Source: Eretmocerus hayati
Taxonomy: Eukaryota; Arthropoda; Insecta; Hymenoptera; Aphelinidae
Reading direction: 5' to 3'
Assembly (NCBI GenBank): GCA_029851415.1
Contig: CM056744.1
Location: 87,576,907-87,640,906 of the forward strand
Length of the DNA stretch: 64,000 bases
Positions 35,196 to 46,975 of this stretch are shown here, piece after piece (the stretch's first letter is position 1; every line of letters begins with the position of its first letter). A program made the position numbers and the translations under genes. A model generated the notes under the pieces. That model did not search any database. It worked only from the letters and a program-made list of their open reading frames with translations, and was not told the origin of the DNA.

Positions 35196-38100
35196 AAGCT
35201 GCCTAGTCCTACTCGCGTATGTCCAATTTTCAATACGAAAGCCCACAGGATCTCCGTGTTATTGGGTTCTGAAAGCCACCCTAGTCCCGTAGTTGACCTC
35301 AATCAACTCACAAGAACGCGAAAATTCGTTGTACCTCTAATTAAGTCACACTCGGATGTTTTCGAAGAAATTCTCCTAAATCGTTCCGGCTTATTCTGAG
35401 TCATTGATGTTGCTGGACAGAAATGTCTCAATTTGAACGCCCAAAAATTGTCAAACTATCAAAGTTGAATTTTTCTATGTAATCTTATGAATCACAATTC
35501 TTCCCCAAAACTCTTCCACTGTGGTTTCCAGATTACTTTGTAGTCACGAGAATCTTTGTTCTGAGAACTTTTTCATGTGTCGGGGAGTGGTTTTTCCACC
35601 ATTCGCCAACAAATATAAGAAAGTATCGATGCGTCATAGGGATGGCTGGCTTCAATATTGGTAGATCAGCGAGATAAAGCATAGTGTTACCACAAACAAA
35701 ATCCCATAAAATCACTTCAGTCTTATAAGAGCAGACTCCTTGAAATAAGAGCGAAAATCACTGAATAGCTCTTTAAATATGACACGTCTATCATCTCTAG
35801 AAATGAGAGATTTCCTCCCAAAATGAGAGAGTGATCCTCTCAAAATGAGAAGACAGCGTTATTCAAGAGAACAGGCTCACTTTCAAGTGTTTGATACCAT
35901 GATTCGAGGGATGGAGATCGCGGATGCTTGCAAATCTTAGGGCTCGAATTTTTTATTTCAAAGTGCTCGACGTCTCAATGGATGCTTGAAGATGCAGGTG
36001 CAGTTAATGAACAGCACACGGAAAGATATATAGCGTTGAGTATTTCGAATGTTAGCCAACAAATCTTCAGTTCGGTTCGTTGAACTGCGTTAGAATCCAA
36101 GGTAGCCCAAGAAACATCGACCTCTAGCGTAATTTAGATAATTTAGATGTGCTCAACGATACTCGGATAGCTCTGAGATCTAGACTCCCCCCCCCCCTCC
36201 CCCCACAGTTTCTCATTTCGATATTACAAACGGGTCAAACTTGCTCGCGGCGCCCGAACTCCACATCACCATACTTTGAATCTCTTCTTTTTTATTTTAT
36301 CTCTACTTTTTTACGACTGTCTTCTAATCAACACTGAACTCACTCATCATTCTTTGAAATTGAGAAAGAGTACCGGCAACTTACAAAATTGAGTTCCAGA
36401 TACATTTTTTCTCACAAATCCGAAAGCTGAAGAAAGTCTGAACAAGCCTTATAATTAGAGCCTTCGGTACGGATTGGTTGAACAGGAACAAGAATGGGCC
36501 TTCAATCGTTGACGTGTTGGATGAATTAGAGACATGATCTGAAATATGTCACTATCGCCTCTAGTCTCATTTTCACCTGACCTCTAACCAAACCTCATTT
36601 CTAATCTGAGAATCAATCTCTCTCATGCTCAGCTCATCTCTTCGATGAAGAAATAGCCTGTGAACTCTAGATTTTCATCAACGAGAAAGGATTGCTCAAA
36701 TGATGAAAATCTTCATGAGTATCTTTGTATAAACCATAGTATCTATATTCAACGTAAACTCTCTCAATGAGCAAAATATCCCCGCAATTTCTCTAGGTTA
36801 TTGATGAATACTCTTAAACTTGCTTTGTTACTCGATTTGTCAATCGCTCTCAGATACGATTTAACTGGAATTCGAGTCACAACAGAGTGAAGTTAGATTT
36901 TTCATATTCATTCTACATTTTTGCATCCAAGTTTAACTCATAACTCAAAGATCGATGTCGTCCAACAGAAAGACGTAAGTGGTGAGGTGACCTATCACTG
37001 TAAATCATGGTATTGACGGACAAGTATAACTTGAATCGTGCGCTGTGTTCCAAAATCTTTAGGGTTCTTGAAAAACCTTTCAATTTTTGAATGTCGAACG
37101 AGAGAAAAGACGTCACCTTGCTAGAATCACGATGTTTGGGAATTAACACAGTAACCCTGGTACAAAATAATCAAGTATCAGCATTCTTTAGCTGAGAAAC
37201 ACTTGAGATAAGTTTCTATAACTGAAAGAGTTCAATGAACAAATATATTAGGAAAAGGTTATGTATGTTGTCATTACAGATTTCGTCTCTCATTCTGAGA
37301 AGCAAAGACTATTTTTGAATAAGGGGGAGACAATTCCCCTCATACCATCTTCGAGCCATCAAAATAAGACATTTTTTGTGAATGTCACTTTATTTTCTTC
37401 GCCTTGAATCTTTCATTACAGACTATTCATCTAACGAACGGATTAATGGCAGTATTAAATAATCACAATATTTAATCTCCGCCATGTTTCAAGTTGTGCA
37501 TGTACATCTCTGAATAGATAATAATAAATACAAAAGGATCAGTATTCAGTTATTCATCACTATTGAGTTCTCATTAGCTAGGACGATGTACATACTACAA
37601 TATAAATTGTAGATGAGCAATCTTTTGAGTCACGACTCCGGTTACAAGTACTGGAGAATAAAAAGAAACGTTATAACATTCAACGAAATAATCTTCCATC
37701 TACCAATCAAATAAATTCTGAATTAGGTCATCGATAATACTGTCCTGACCAGTTTCGAGCAGCTACATGTGCCAGCTCACAAAATTGTTCGTTTTCCGAA
37801 ACTAAGGTCGAATCCACCTTGTAATTGAAATATTGAAATCGACACATTCCTCACATGAAACCATAAATAATGTATAGTAACATTCAACACAAATCGGTGA
37901 AGACTAAATTCCGAGCTTACGAGTCGATTCAGCTACAGCTCGATACTCTCTCTTGTTTGGCGATAACAAAGAATACACTTAATGATAACGATCACAGAAA
38001 AATTGGTCAGATATTCAAACGACTTAAAAACTAACACGTAACAGTTTTTCAAAAGAAGAGAAAAATAATTCTGAAAGTTCCGTCTTGAAAGTCATTAGTC

Positions 38101-38563
38101 GGAACCTCTCTTACAAATAATATCATGTTCATCGTCTTAACTAGTCGATGATGTAAGAATTTCTTTCCATATAACTCCACGAAGAACTGTCTAACAGACA
38201 TTGTATCATGACTAGTGAAGACGTATATGTTCTAAGATAACTTAATTCATCATTTCAATACATCAGTCATGTGAATATACCAATTACTCTAATAATCTTT
38301 CGCGTTGGAATCGTTTTGGCAACATAATTGTCTTGTTGTGATGGATGAAAAACAATGTCGATGGATAAATCTAATGCTCATCATCTCTGTCTATCAGTAA
38401 TCTAAGAAAGATTGGAAAACACTTTTGTCGGATGAGTTTGGTGTAAACGCACAATACTCGGCTAGTTTAGTCGCTTCTTGAGGCCATTGTAAGAGTAATA
38501 GTCTTGATATTACATTAAAAATATTCGGGAAGAATTCTCAAGCGAGATAATCATCTCCCGTAA
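35196..38563. other. Element interior without recognised genes
   Basis: AT-rich sequence downstream (3') of the SAMD3-like gene. A C-tract occurs at about 36187-36203. GAGAGATTTCCTCCCAAAATG-like short repeats sit at 35800-35860. No open frame over 80 codons resembles a protein family. It may include 3' untranslated sequence of the gene ending at 38564. Confidence 0.45.
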
Positions 38564-41500
38564 TTACTTAGCTGAAACTTCATTTGAGGAAAACTCTAAT
38601 TTGAAGACACTCGAGAATGAACTCAAATTTGTTACGAGGGTCCTTACATGAGAGTTGACTGCAAGTACCTGTCGACTTCGTGAGGTGTCTTTCTTGGTTC
38701 CCGGAGTCTTGGGTACTATCCGCAATAACAACCTGCAACGGATGGATTATTTTTAATAGGGTATATGCCTATTGAATTTTCAAATCGAATTCGAAGATAC
38801 GATTCGATAGAAGTATATGTAAAGATCAAATATTACATCTGCGTGAGTTCCAGAGTTTTTTCTATTTCTCGCTTGTAGTCGTACCCAAAGATGTAGTATG
38901 ATAAGAAAGTCATCAAGATTCCTTCAAGGAAGTTATTGCACTTGATCAAATGTGTTTGCTCGATGACAACGTAGTAGCATACTCCACTGTAAATGTTAGT
39001 ACCTCCAATCACCAATATTGGATGGTCGGTAAGAGCTGCATTTCGGACATCGTTTGGCTGAGATTCTGGCTGTTAATCATATTTTCAATTTAATTACTAG
39101 TATTCCTCATCTAATGCTGTATTTGATAGGGAAACATTGGGTGATGTGAGGGAAATAACTTGATTCAGTTTGGAGCTGACAAGATTCCATAGTGAGACAC
39201 GAGCAGTGTAATTGATAGTCATAAACATCATTGAATTTAATGTAATATCTAATCAATATGAAAACTCATTCGAAGTATAGCCCTTGGATTTCAGGATCAA
39301 TCAATGAAACATGATAACGACTACAGTTTGCCCTTGGCCCTTTCAAAATCTATGATTGCATCGTCTGAATAAGAATAAGCAAGTCCAAACATATATTTCC
39401 ACGATCCAACACATTTAACCGTTCAGTTTTTAATTCTAGGCTGTCACAAAATTGTGTTGGGAAATTAAAAGATTGGCATCGGTCGATTTGATGAGGTTAA
39501 TCTCTCCAAGACCTGATACGATTCTCCACTGTCTTACCTTAATAACTTTGTAGAGATGAGAAGAATTTTCTTTGAAATAGAGGAGTAGCAGGGGGATGAC
39601 AACTGCATACAGCGGCTCTTGACTCTTTTCAAATTCTACAGCATCATCAGCTTCATCGGATATTTGTTGAAAGTCTGAGCACCGTTTAGTATGATACAAA
39701 TGACTCTTGAAATACAGTCTCATCTCCTTGAAAAGTGTCCGCATTGATTCCATCCATACTTCATCGACATTTTTACCAAGCAAAATTGAAGAATGTTGCT
39801 TGAGACATCGACAGTCATCTAGAAATGGCCAATCTTTGAAAATTTCGTGAAGATTCCTCTCCTCTACCGTTAGAAGTTTTCTCTGTGTAGGATACGTCTC
39901 CTTCATTAGCAGTAGAATTCTTTCGTCATTGCGTGGGTTTGGGTTGGTATAAAGTTTAGCTAGCTCCTTCCTTTTACAGTCTTGCGAGTCGGGTGTTTCT
40001 TCCCCGGACAAATCTGGTGCGTAAGCTACGCAACCATATTCATCATGCTCACGATTCTGAGCGAATACTTTACGACGACGTTCCAACTCATCTGCGTCGT
40101 TATCTTTTATACGAAGTCGTTTTTTCGAGCTTCCACTCAGTTTACTCTTCTTAACCTGGACAGCGTTGTGAACTGCCGTGACTAGCAGATTGAATCCATC
40201 ATCCCACTTAGTGCCTGCATACAGCATGGCCATTGATTGAGGGTATTTATCACATACCATTCTACAAAGTAGTCTTTCTGTTGAACGTCTTGTATCGTCG
40301 AGATCTTCGATCAAGTAGTCTCTTATGGCATAAGCAATCGCTTTTCTACGCTCTGCAGTCAAGCACGTTCCTTTTTCGCAAAAATTGATAATATGGTCTG
40401 GTATTCTAATCATTACTCTGCTAAAATCCACATCTGACTCCAGCAAATCTGAAATCAGAAAATTTATTTCTTCTGCTAAGACATGGTATCCGAGAACTGT
40501 TCAACTGATGGTTTAATCTGCAGAAGGGCAGCTAAAAAGTTACGCGAGAGACAATATTGTCGTGCGAAGTTTTATAAAATGCACGATTTGAGGATGGAAA
40601 GTAATTCAAGAACAATGTATGCGAACTCAACTGTTTCAATGCATTCAGATAAAGAAGAGTTCATGAGCGTGTGAAGCACTGGTTGACATGAGACTAATGT
40701 CCTTATTCGGGAATCAATTACATACCGGTCAAATGAAATCAATAATGAGCCATAGAATTAACGTGGTTGAGTTGGAAAATGATTCTGCACCCCTGTGAGT
40801 GTGTCGCATGATGAGGGAACTTTTTTTATTTTACTAACCTTCACGAAAGGCAGCGGCAGGTTGCGGTAGCGCTCGAGCCGTGGCGTGAGAAGGCCTTCCT
40901 TCGGCTTCATCCACGTTCATCGTTTCATTCAAGTCATTTCTCTCCACAATCAGTACGAGCTGCATAGGATCACCATTGCTTTCTGCTGCGAATTCGACCA
41001 CATCGTCGTCTACAGGAGTCTTGCCATCTGCCATAAGAAGCTAGAGAAACGGGAGGAAAGTTATTTTCAGAATAAGATCGATGCCGAAGAATAATGAGAT
41101 CGCTTGCAGCAAGGCGGGCTTATGGACTTTTACGATTCAAGAACACTCCAACTGAATAATATTCGAACGAGGAGTAAGGAGTCTGTGTATATGATTCTAT
41201 TCGCCCTATTCGACAATGGTGGCACTATTCACGTACTCCTCAGAAGGAAGGCTTGGATGAATCAATGAATTTCACAATTTAATTCAACGTTGTACACATT
41301 GAATTTGTATCGCAAAGTTTCACTTGATGCCGATAACGACGGGGAATAGAAATACTTGGTCGACCATTTCACTTCATGATCATGTCAATTAATAAGTTTA
41401 TGAATTGTAAACCTCATAAACAAAAATCAACTCCGAGTGAAAAATACGAGTGCAAGTATTACGCCATGCAATCAGAATCGATTATGATAAGAGAATTGAT

Positions 41501-41794
41501 CTCTATGAATGTTGAAGTTTTGCAAACCTTGCTAAGGGCGTCAAAGTTGAAAGAGTTTCAAAATGATATCGAAAAAAATGAAGTTACTCACTCCCAAAGT
41601 GATGAGTCGGGTTATGAACAATCGACATTCATACACTCAAGTCTTTGATCTTGGATTGCTACCAACATATTTACCTGGCAATTGCAATTGACATCTAGCT
41701 TTTTCTTGGCTCCAGTGAGCACTTGCTCAGCTGTGTCACCTTTGACCATGACAGACTTGGTGTTATTCTCTGTTTGAACTTTAAAGAAAGGCAT
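38564..41794 (-). CDS. CIDE-N/PB1-like plus SAMD3-like element protein (5 coding exons, 544 aa)
   Basis: Proposed coding exons: 41794-41675, 41040-40839, 40448-39538, 39069-38837, 38732-38564. Every junction is GT-AG and the phases (0, 1, 0, 2) keep one frame to the stop. Exons 1-2 join as ...LDVNCNCQ/LLMADGKTPVDDD, a ubiquitin-fold domain of CIDE-N or PB1 type (the L..DGT.VDDD block). Exon 3 has LTAERRKAIAYAIRD, then GCVAYAPDLSGEETPDSQ, LLMKETYPTQRKLLTVEERN and WPFLDD. Exon 4 gives HPILVIGGTN, YYVVIEQ and FLSYYIFGYDY. These blocks match animal proteins annotated as SAM domain-containing protein 3-like, which accompany EnSpm transposases. No SAM domain is visible. A TTTTTTTCCAG acceptor at 41819 implies a further 5' exon. 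Molecular role unknown; a DNA-binding or assembly partner of the transposase is inference. The last exon is the least certain. Confidence 0.75.
41376..41648 (+). CDS. Possible small ORF inside an intron, opposite strand
   Basis: A 90-codon plus-strand frame in the first coding intron of the SAMD3-like gene. Its composition is hydrophilic (for example LLRASKLKEFQNDIEKNEVT) and less biased to Phe/Ile than chance frames in AT-rich DNA usually are. A second plus-strand frame of 63 codons (40483-40674, with a basic RRAAKKLRERQYCRAKF stretch) lies in the next intron. They could be two exons of a small antisense gene of the element, but I find no convincing splice pair, and chance remains likely. 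Confidence 0.2.
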   Translation: MIMSINKFMNCKPHKQKSTPSEKYECKYYAMQSESIMIRELISMNVEVLQTLLRASKLKEFQNDIEKNEVTHSQSDESGYEQSTFIHSSL

Positions 41795-42104
41795 GATGTC
41801 ATCGGTGAACAGATAACACTGGAAAAAAAGTAGAGGCATTTCAAAATTTGCAAAGTGTTGCGTTTTCCAACAGCGTAATCAAATCTAGCTAATGAGATAG
41901 TTTGAAAAATACAAACTTTTGGAGTTTATGTCTGATGAATCATGTGAGAGGCCATTTATTGCTAAAGAAGTCTCAAAAAAATGTTCCTGATACAAAATCA
42001 ATTTCAGAATGAATTTAGTGTTCATAATTATGTTTTAGTAGCATCACGACTATGTTGCAATAACTATAATCTACCGGTCTTCAACATCTTGACTGATTAT
42101 ATAT

Positions 42105-44801
42105 TCATGTGTGCTGAGAGACAAAACCATACTTGGGTTTCACAAGTAACTTATTCTTCCAACGATATTCATGCATAGGCTTATAGCTCATGATTTGAGA
42201 GAGAGCTATGCATTCATACTTCAGGCGGGGCCCTAGCTCATATGCTCTCACTGATGGGATGAAATCTGACTCAAGCACTTCCATCAAGAAGAAAACGTCC
42301 GATTCATTGATGGACATGATCAAAACGATTTTTCCCAACTCTACCATGTATTGATAATTAGCTTGGCGAATAGCCAAAATTTGACCTTTTCTGTACTCGG
42401 TGCCCTTGAATACTATGCTACCGCAGCACTCGTAAATATCTGGAGAACTAATTGCTGAAGTGATGGCTTCAACAACAGAGTCGTTGTAAAGAGAGAGATT
42501 GAGTGTATTCATTTCACCCAAGTCCAACAAGGGACGAGCATCACCCCCCAGCCTCACATAAGCCTGATAGAGCTCATGTTTTTCTGCTGCTGTCTTTATA
42601 GGATTCTTGAAATTGAGCATGATCCTCATCAATCTCTTGAAATATTTGTGTTTCTGTTCAAACCCCATGGTCCAAACTTTGATGAGCGGACCAAACTGGA
42701 TGATGAGCCAGACATAATGTGCCAAATAATGATGCTTAGGTCGCAATTTGACTGAGGGGAACTGAGATTGCCTCATCTCCAAATAAAGGTCAATGCAGAA
42801 ATTGAGATAAGGCAGATGAGATTCGTGAATCGAAGGTGCACATATTATTTCCACAATTTCTGTAAGCAACAAAGTCAGTTGCCACACCTCATCATCGACA
42901 TCCTTAACTTTGTCTAGGATAAGTACTGGAAAAAGACGAATAAAATTCCAGACCTGACATGCGCCACCATTTATACGGTCCTTGTCAGCGGAAACCTCAC
43001 AAGGCTTGTCTTGAAGATCTTTTGAGGAGTAAGGAAAGTCCTTGATACGTTGGTTCAGTAATTCAAAATCAAACCATTCATTTTTCACAAAATAGTCAAT
43101 GTAAAGCTTCAAATCATAAGATCCGAAGCCTTCAAAGACGTCGTGACCTAAGCAAGGAGGTAAAAGAGGATCAGCTACGTGAACAACATCAAGTTCATTA
43201 AATTTTGAATCGAATTTGACTCCTAGATGACTATGTTTATTGCCTTTGTCTCGTAATGCTTTTTTGTAACCTTCAACTGTTCGCAGCTCGTAATTTCTTG
43301 TGGCACCACCTTTTTTTTCAAATTCTTCTCGAGTGATAAGGCAGAATCTGCAAAAATACTTGGCACAGCTGAAATTCTCCACATGACCTGCGAGACCGTG
43401 GCTTCCAAGATTATCACCGCATATGTGACATACAGCACCTTTGATTATTTTATCTCCAACTCTGACACCCTTTTCAAGCTCCTTCAAATCTTGAACAATT
43501 CGGCCGTAGACAATATCATGATCGAAATCTTTTGCTTTGCATAAAGCAACAAGTTTGACGCTGCTTGGATGACTTTGAACGTGATCGGGAAGTCTACCTA
43601 TCCTCATATAAACCGCTAACAACTTGTGTTTCTTCTTCGCTGGGCCAATAGGAACCACTATTTCAAGTTCGTCCTCGTAGAGTACAATTTCCTCTGCATC
43701 TGGATTATCTTTGAAGTACTGTCTACTCTTGTGCAATTCTCCGTCGTGAGAATCTTGGAGAAGTCCTTCAACTCTAGCGGGCCGAGGCTGGTTCAATTCG
43801 GCTCCAATAGATTTGTCAGTATCTACAAAATTTAGCGTTTTAGGGATTGGAATATAAGCGAAAAATGTTTCCTTATCCTCGTCAATAACCAAGTATTCGG
43901 GTGGCACATGGTCAAATTCTGTCTTGTAAAATTTCTGACGCAGATAGGAACTATGCAACTTCTTGTAGCCTTCATTCACAGGATCTTTCTTGAACGTTTC
44001 GATAAAAATACTATTCAATCTGTCTGGATCGATATTTTCCGTGGCCAAATTCTGGAATAACCTGTTTTTGATCAGTTCTTGAGCTTCATTATGATGACTC
44101 GTCGATTCACGAGCAATGTAATCCACAGTTTTTGCAGCCACCATACACTCCGATTCTAACTTCAAATGAAATTCGGCTAAACGTTTTATATATAGATCAG
44201 TTGCTTCCTTATCACTCAAGCCAGCATTCTGGTCTTCATCTCGTCCAGACCCATCCTGATGTGATCCATGATCATGCTGTTGGTGATCTTGGTCCATACG
44301 ATTTTCATCGGACCGATGAGGGGCAGTCAATATTGAATCTCTCGTCCCGTTTCGAGGGTTCGGCACATTTTCAGACACATGTTGGATATTGGAACGACTT
44401 TGGTGAGATCGTGTTAAATGACTGCTGAAAGAATTCATCAGTTTGTACTTTTTCTTGCATCCCCTCATTGGACACTCGATTTCTTGATTACTCTTCAGAT
44501 GTACTCTTAGATGTTTCATAAGCAACGTCAACCTATCGAATTCTTTCTGGCAAGTGGTGATGGTGCAAACAAATTTTCCAAACTCGTTCGCTACGTGTAT
44601 GGCATTGGAATCTTCTTCTTTGAAACATAATTTATGTACTTTTTCAAGGTGTACTTTGAGATGCTTTCGTGTTCTGAAAACACTGCAACATTTATTGTGC
44701 CCGCAATGGATAAAGTTTGTAACGCTACGGTGAAAGAGATGGTGTCGTAAATGAGTTTCAAGATCACTCGACTTGAAATCACACGCTTTGCAATAGAACA
44801 T
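42105..44801 (-). CDS. EnSpm/CACTA-type transposase with N-terminal C2H2 zinc fingers (898 aa)
   Basis: Single uninterrupted exon. The frame is open from 44855, but I prefer the ATG at 44801 (MFYCKACDF) because relatives start directly at the first zinc finger. Four C2H2-type fingers occupy residues 1-135 (CKAC...H, CGHNKC..HLKVHLEKVH, CTITTC..HLRVH, CPMRGC..HLTRSH). An acidic, His/Gln-rich linker follows (about 140-200). The catalytic part starts near 370: VLYEDELEIVVPIGPAKKKH, KLLAVYMRIGRLPD, CHICGDNLGSHGLAGH, YFCRFC, PPCLGHDVFEGFGSYDLKLY and KPKHHYLAHY-like RPKHHYLAHYVWLI, then FGPLIKVWTMGFEQKHKYFK. These are the conserved blocks of animal EnSpm transposases; the acidic residues of YEDE, GDN and HDVFE are candidate catalytic residues. 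It should bind element ends and cut DNA in the nucleus. The lack of any stop or frameshift suggests recent selection. Confidence 0.9.
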   Translation of the reverse strand: MFYCKACDFKSSDLETHLRHHLFHRSVTNFIHCGHNKCCSVFRTRKHLKVHLEKVHKLCFKEEDSNAIHVANEFGKFVCTITTCQKEFDRLTLLMKHLRVHLKSNQEIECPMRGCKKKYKLMNSFSSHLTRSHQSRSNIQHVSENVPNPRNGTRDSILTAPHRSDENRMDQDHQQHDHGSHQDGSGRDEDQNAGLSDKEATDLYIKRLAEFHLKLESECMVAAKTVDYIARESTSHHNEAQELIKNRLFQNLATENIDPDRLNSIFIETFKKDPVNEGYKKLHSSYLRQKFYKTEFDHVPPEYLVIDEDKETFFAYIPIPKTLNFVDTDKSIGAELNQPRPARVEGLLQDSHDGELHKSRQYFKDNPDAEEIVLYEDELEIVVPIGPAKKKHKLLAVYMRIGRLPDHVQSHPSSVKLVALCKAKDFDHDIVYGRIVQDLKELEKGVRVGDKIIKGAVCHICGDNLGSHGLAGHVENFSCAKYFCRFCLITREEFEKKGGATRNYELRTVEGYKKALRDKGNKHSHLGVKFDSKFNELDVVHVADPLLPPCLGHDVFEGFGSYDLKLYIDYFVKNEWFDFELLNQRIKDFPYSSKDLQDKPCEVSADKDRINGGACQVWNFIRLFPVLILDKVKDVDDEVWQLTLLLTEIVEIICAPSIHESHLPYLNFCIDLYLEMRQSQFPSVKLRPKHHYLAHYVWLIIQFGPLIKVWTMGFEQKHKYFKRLMRIMLNFKNPIKTAAEKHELYQAYVRLGGDARPLLDLGEMNTLNLSLYNDSVVEAITSAISSPDIYECCGSIVFKGTEYRKGQILAIRQANYQYMVELGKIVLIMSINESDVFFLMEVLESDFIPSVRAYELGPRLKYECIALSQIMSYKPMHEYRWKNKLLVKPKYGFVSQHT

Positions 44802-44877
44802 TTTCGCAGATATATTGATATCTGAATGATAGCGCAAGGTTTCAGAAATGATCACAGCGTTCCGGCATCTGTTGACA

Positions 44878-46221
44878 AGAGGAGAATGCAGTGATTCATC
44901 ATTCTAAAAGTATGGTGCTGAAATAGTCCATCGGTACAATAAATGCAATACAAACCAAGTGATTTCAGAGAGACATTGATTCTAAGACGGTATGGATAAA
45001 ATAATTAAAAAAAATGTTCAGATTTTTCCTCTCATTGCTTGCTTTCCCAATATGACTTAGGCTGAAAAAATGTCTGTTTTTAGAAGTTGTCGAACCTTAG
45101 AGTTTGCATTCCCTGACACCCGTTAGTTCCCTGTTTTTTTAATGATGTAACAAAATTTCCACACAGTCAACCCTTGGAAATTTGGCAGATGTCCTGATTC
45201 GCATATGCTGGCGCTGGCCAATTTATCAGCATCTTGTGTAAATGATATAAATCACTACATCGCCAAAATTCACCATCTGTCTCTCAACATCGTGTAGATT
45301 ACTGACTAAAAAGTGTTTCGAATGAAGAAAACTAAACAACTGAATTAAAAAAGAAAAACTAGACATTGCAGGGGCAAAGATTAGCCAATGAAATTCATTA
45401 AAAATTCAACACGAGTGTGAATATAGATCTGTTCTATCGTATCTAATTCATCACCCTTCATTCAAGTGGTTTAAATGTATAATTTTACCTCAAGGTCAGA
45501 TGCAAGAGCAGTTGGATTTAGAGGTGAAGATGATGCTCTGTAGATCCTTGATGATGTGTTTGTCCAGCCTTGTCTCAGCGTTATTGATACACACCCTAAG
45601 ATGGTGATCAGAGATTCAATTAGGAAGTGTATAGCTAAGAAAATTTCCGATATTCTAGAAATAGCTCATCTATATGGCCATTGAACAAATATTCATTCAG
45701 GACCAGAGTGTAAACAAAATCGAATATCATCATCATTGTGAGGCGCTGGCTGAAAAACACTGGTAGATGTGTCGGCTCCAGTTGATATTATTAATAGGTA
45801 TAGATGCCGTAAACAAAGGGAAAAACAACATGGCGGAGATGACTGCTCTTTTATATTAGATTATACATGCTCAAGATGTCACCATTTCATTGCATAGTTA
45901 CGGATCCTTTTTTTTTTTTTTTTTTCTTAATAAATATACGGATCTGAAGATAGCATGAACACAAAGCTCTCAACTATAACGCAGCAAGTACGTGGCGAGA
46001 GCCCCAGTTAGAACTAGAATAACAAATGCAAAAATAATGCCTATATATGAGAGGATCGCGAGTAGTCCAGCGTTAATTAAAATGACAAGTCTATAGAAAT
46101 TCCCGGTTGAGCGCTCCATCCAAATTCGATTCATCTAGCTTGCCAGGAGATGGAAAAAGAATTATGCTCGGAATTAGGCAAGTGTGGAGCCAATCACACG
46201 AATGAGTTGAAGGTACTTACC
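44878..46221 (-). other. Probable 5' intron and leader region of the transposase gene
   Basis: On the minus strand a perfect donor CAG/GTAAGT lies at about 46221 and a plausible acceptor CTCTTGTCAACAG at about 44878, just upstream of the transposase start. The interval is AT-rich, has a T-tract (45909-45926) and no open frame of note. Splicing of these sites is inferred, not shown. An upstream ATG (ATGCCGGAAC...) would begin right after the acceptor and stop after eight codons. Confidence 0.4.
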
Positions 46222-46680
46222 TGATAGACGTGTCAATCAGTGCCCGAAATGCAAGAGTTCAATCTCTCGTACTCGCGAACTCGCGTCTCGTGGTCTCAAG
46301 CGATTTTGCCTTGTTGCCACCGATCGTTGCTGCGCCGCCGACCGATCCACGATGACACTCCGCTGTGCTCCGCCGGGCTCTCGTTTGGAGCTGATTCCGA
46401 GTGTTGTTCGAAGCACAATACGTGGCTTGGCACGATCTTGACTTAAGCTGCTCGGTGCCTCACTGACGGGATTAACAACAACGTCGTCCACAAGAAGATC
46501 CCGCTTCCGACCCGGCGTGACGGCATCTCTGGGTTGCGGCACAAGCGCGAGCAAAGATGTTAGGTTAGGTTTACCGTAATACGGCAGCTTCAGCCTCTGC
46601 AGCTCGGACGGCACTGATCAGCACTGATGATCCTCATGCGCGAGCGCGCGAGCTGCCGTTTCGCCGCGGAGACGAAGATT
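46222..46680 (-). promoter_or_regulatory. GC-rich candidate promoter and 5' exon of the element genes
   Basis: The stretch is CpG-rich (for example GCGCGAGCGCGCGAGCTGCC in the plus strand near 46638-46660) inside AT-rich DNA and ends, on the minus strand, at a consensus donor CAG/GTAAGT. A 125-codon minus frame (46614-46237) begins inside and stops just before the donor, so any translation there would be a separate upstream ORF. It shows no domain. I favour a transcription start region with a mostly untranslated exon that could splice to the transposase exon or to the acceptor at 41819. Confidence 0.4.
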
Positions 46681-46975
46681 TGTTTGTGTTTACGTGCGCT
46701 GTTGCTGTAAGCTTACTGCATTCCAATCAAGATTCGATCAACCACGAATTTCTAATTCCTTCGCTTGTTAATGTCATACTTATTCTGTATCTCCCTGAAA
46801 ACTACTTTTTGCACAGTTTTTAACGCAATTAAAAATTTCTCGAGCATGTATCGATTTTTCTATTCAGGGCGTGCTTGAATTCAACTATTCACCTGTATTT
46901 TATACCCAAAGCATCCATTCATGGCGGGGCATAAGTTTTCATCACAAATAAATCTCTATTTCATTGATATGTGTA

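Noticed and set aside
39436..40446. Reading the third exon of the SAMD3-like gene as a stand-alone 336-codon protein
   Set aside because: It has no ATG at the start (TTG), begins two bases after a good acceptor, and its last 34 codons run past a GTAAGA donor. The spliced model restores the family's C-terminus.
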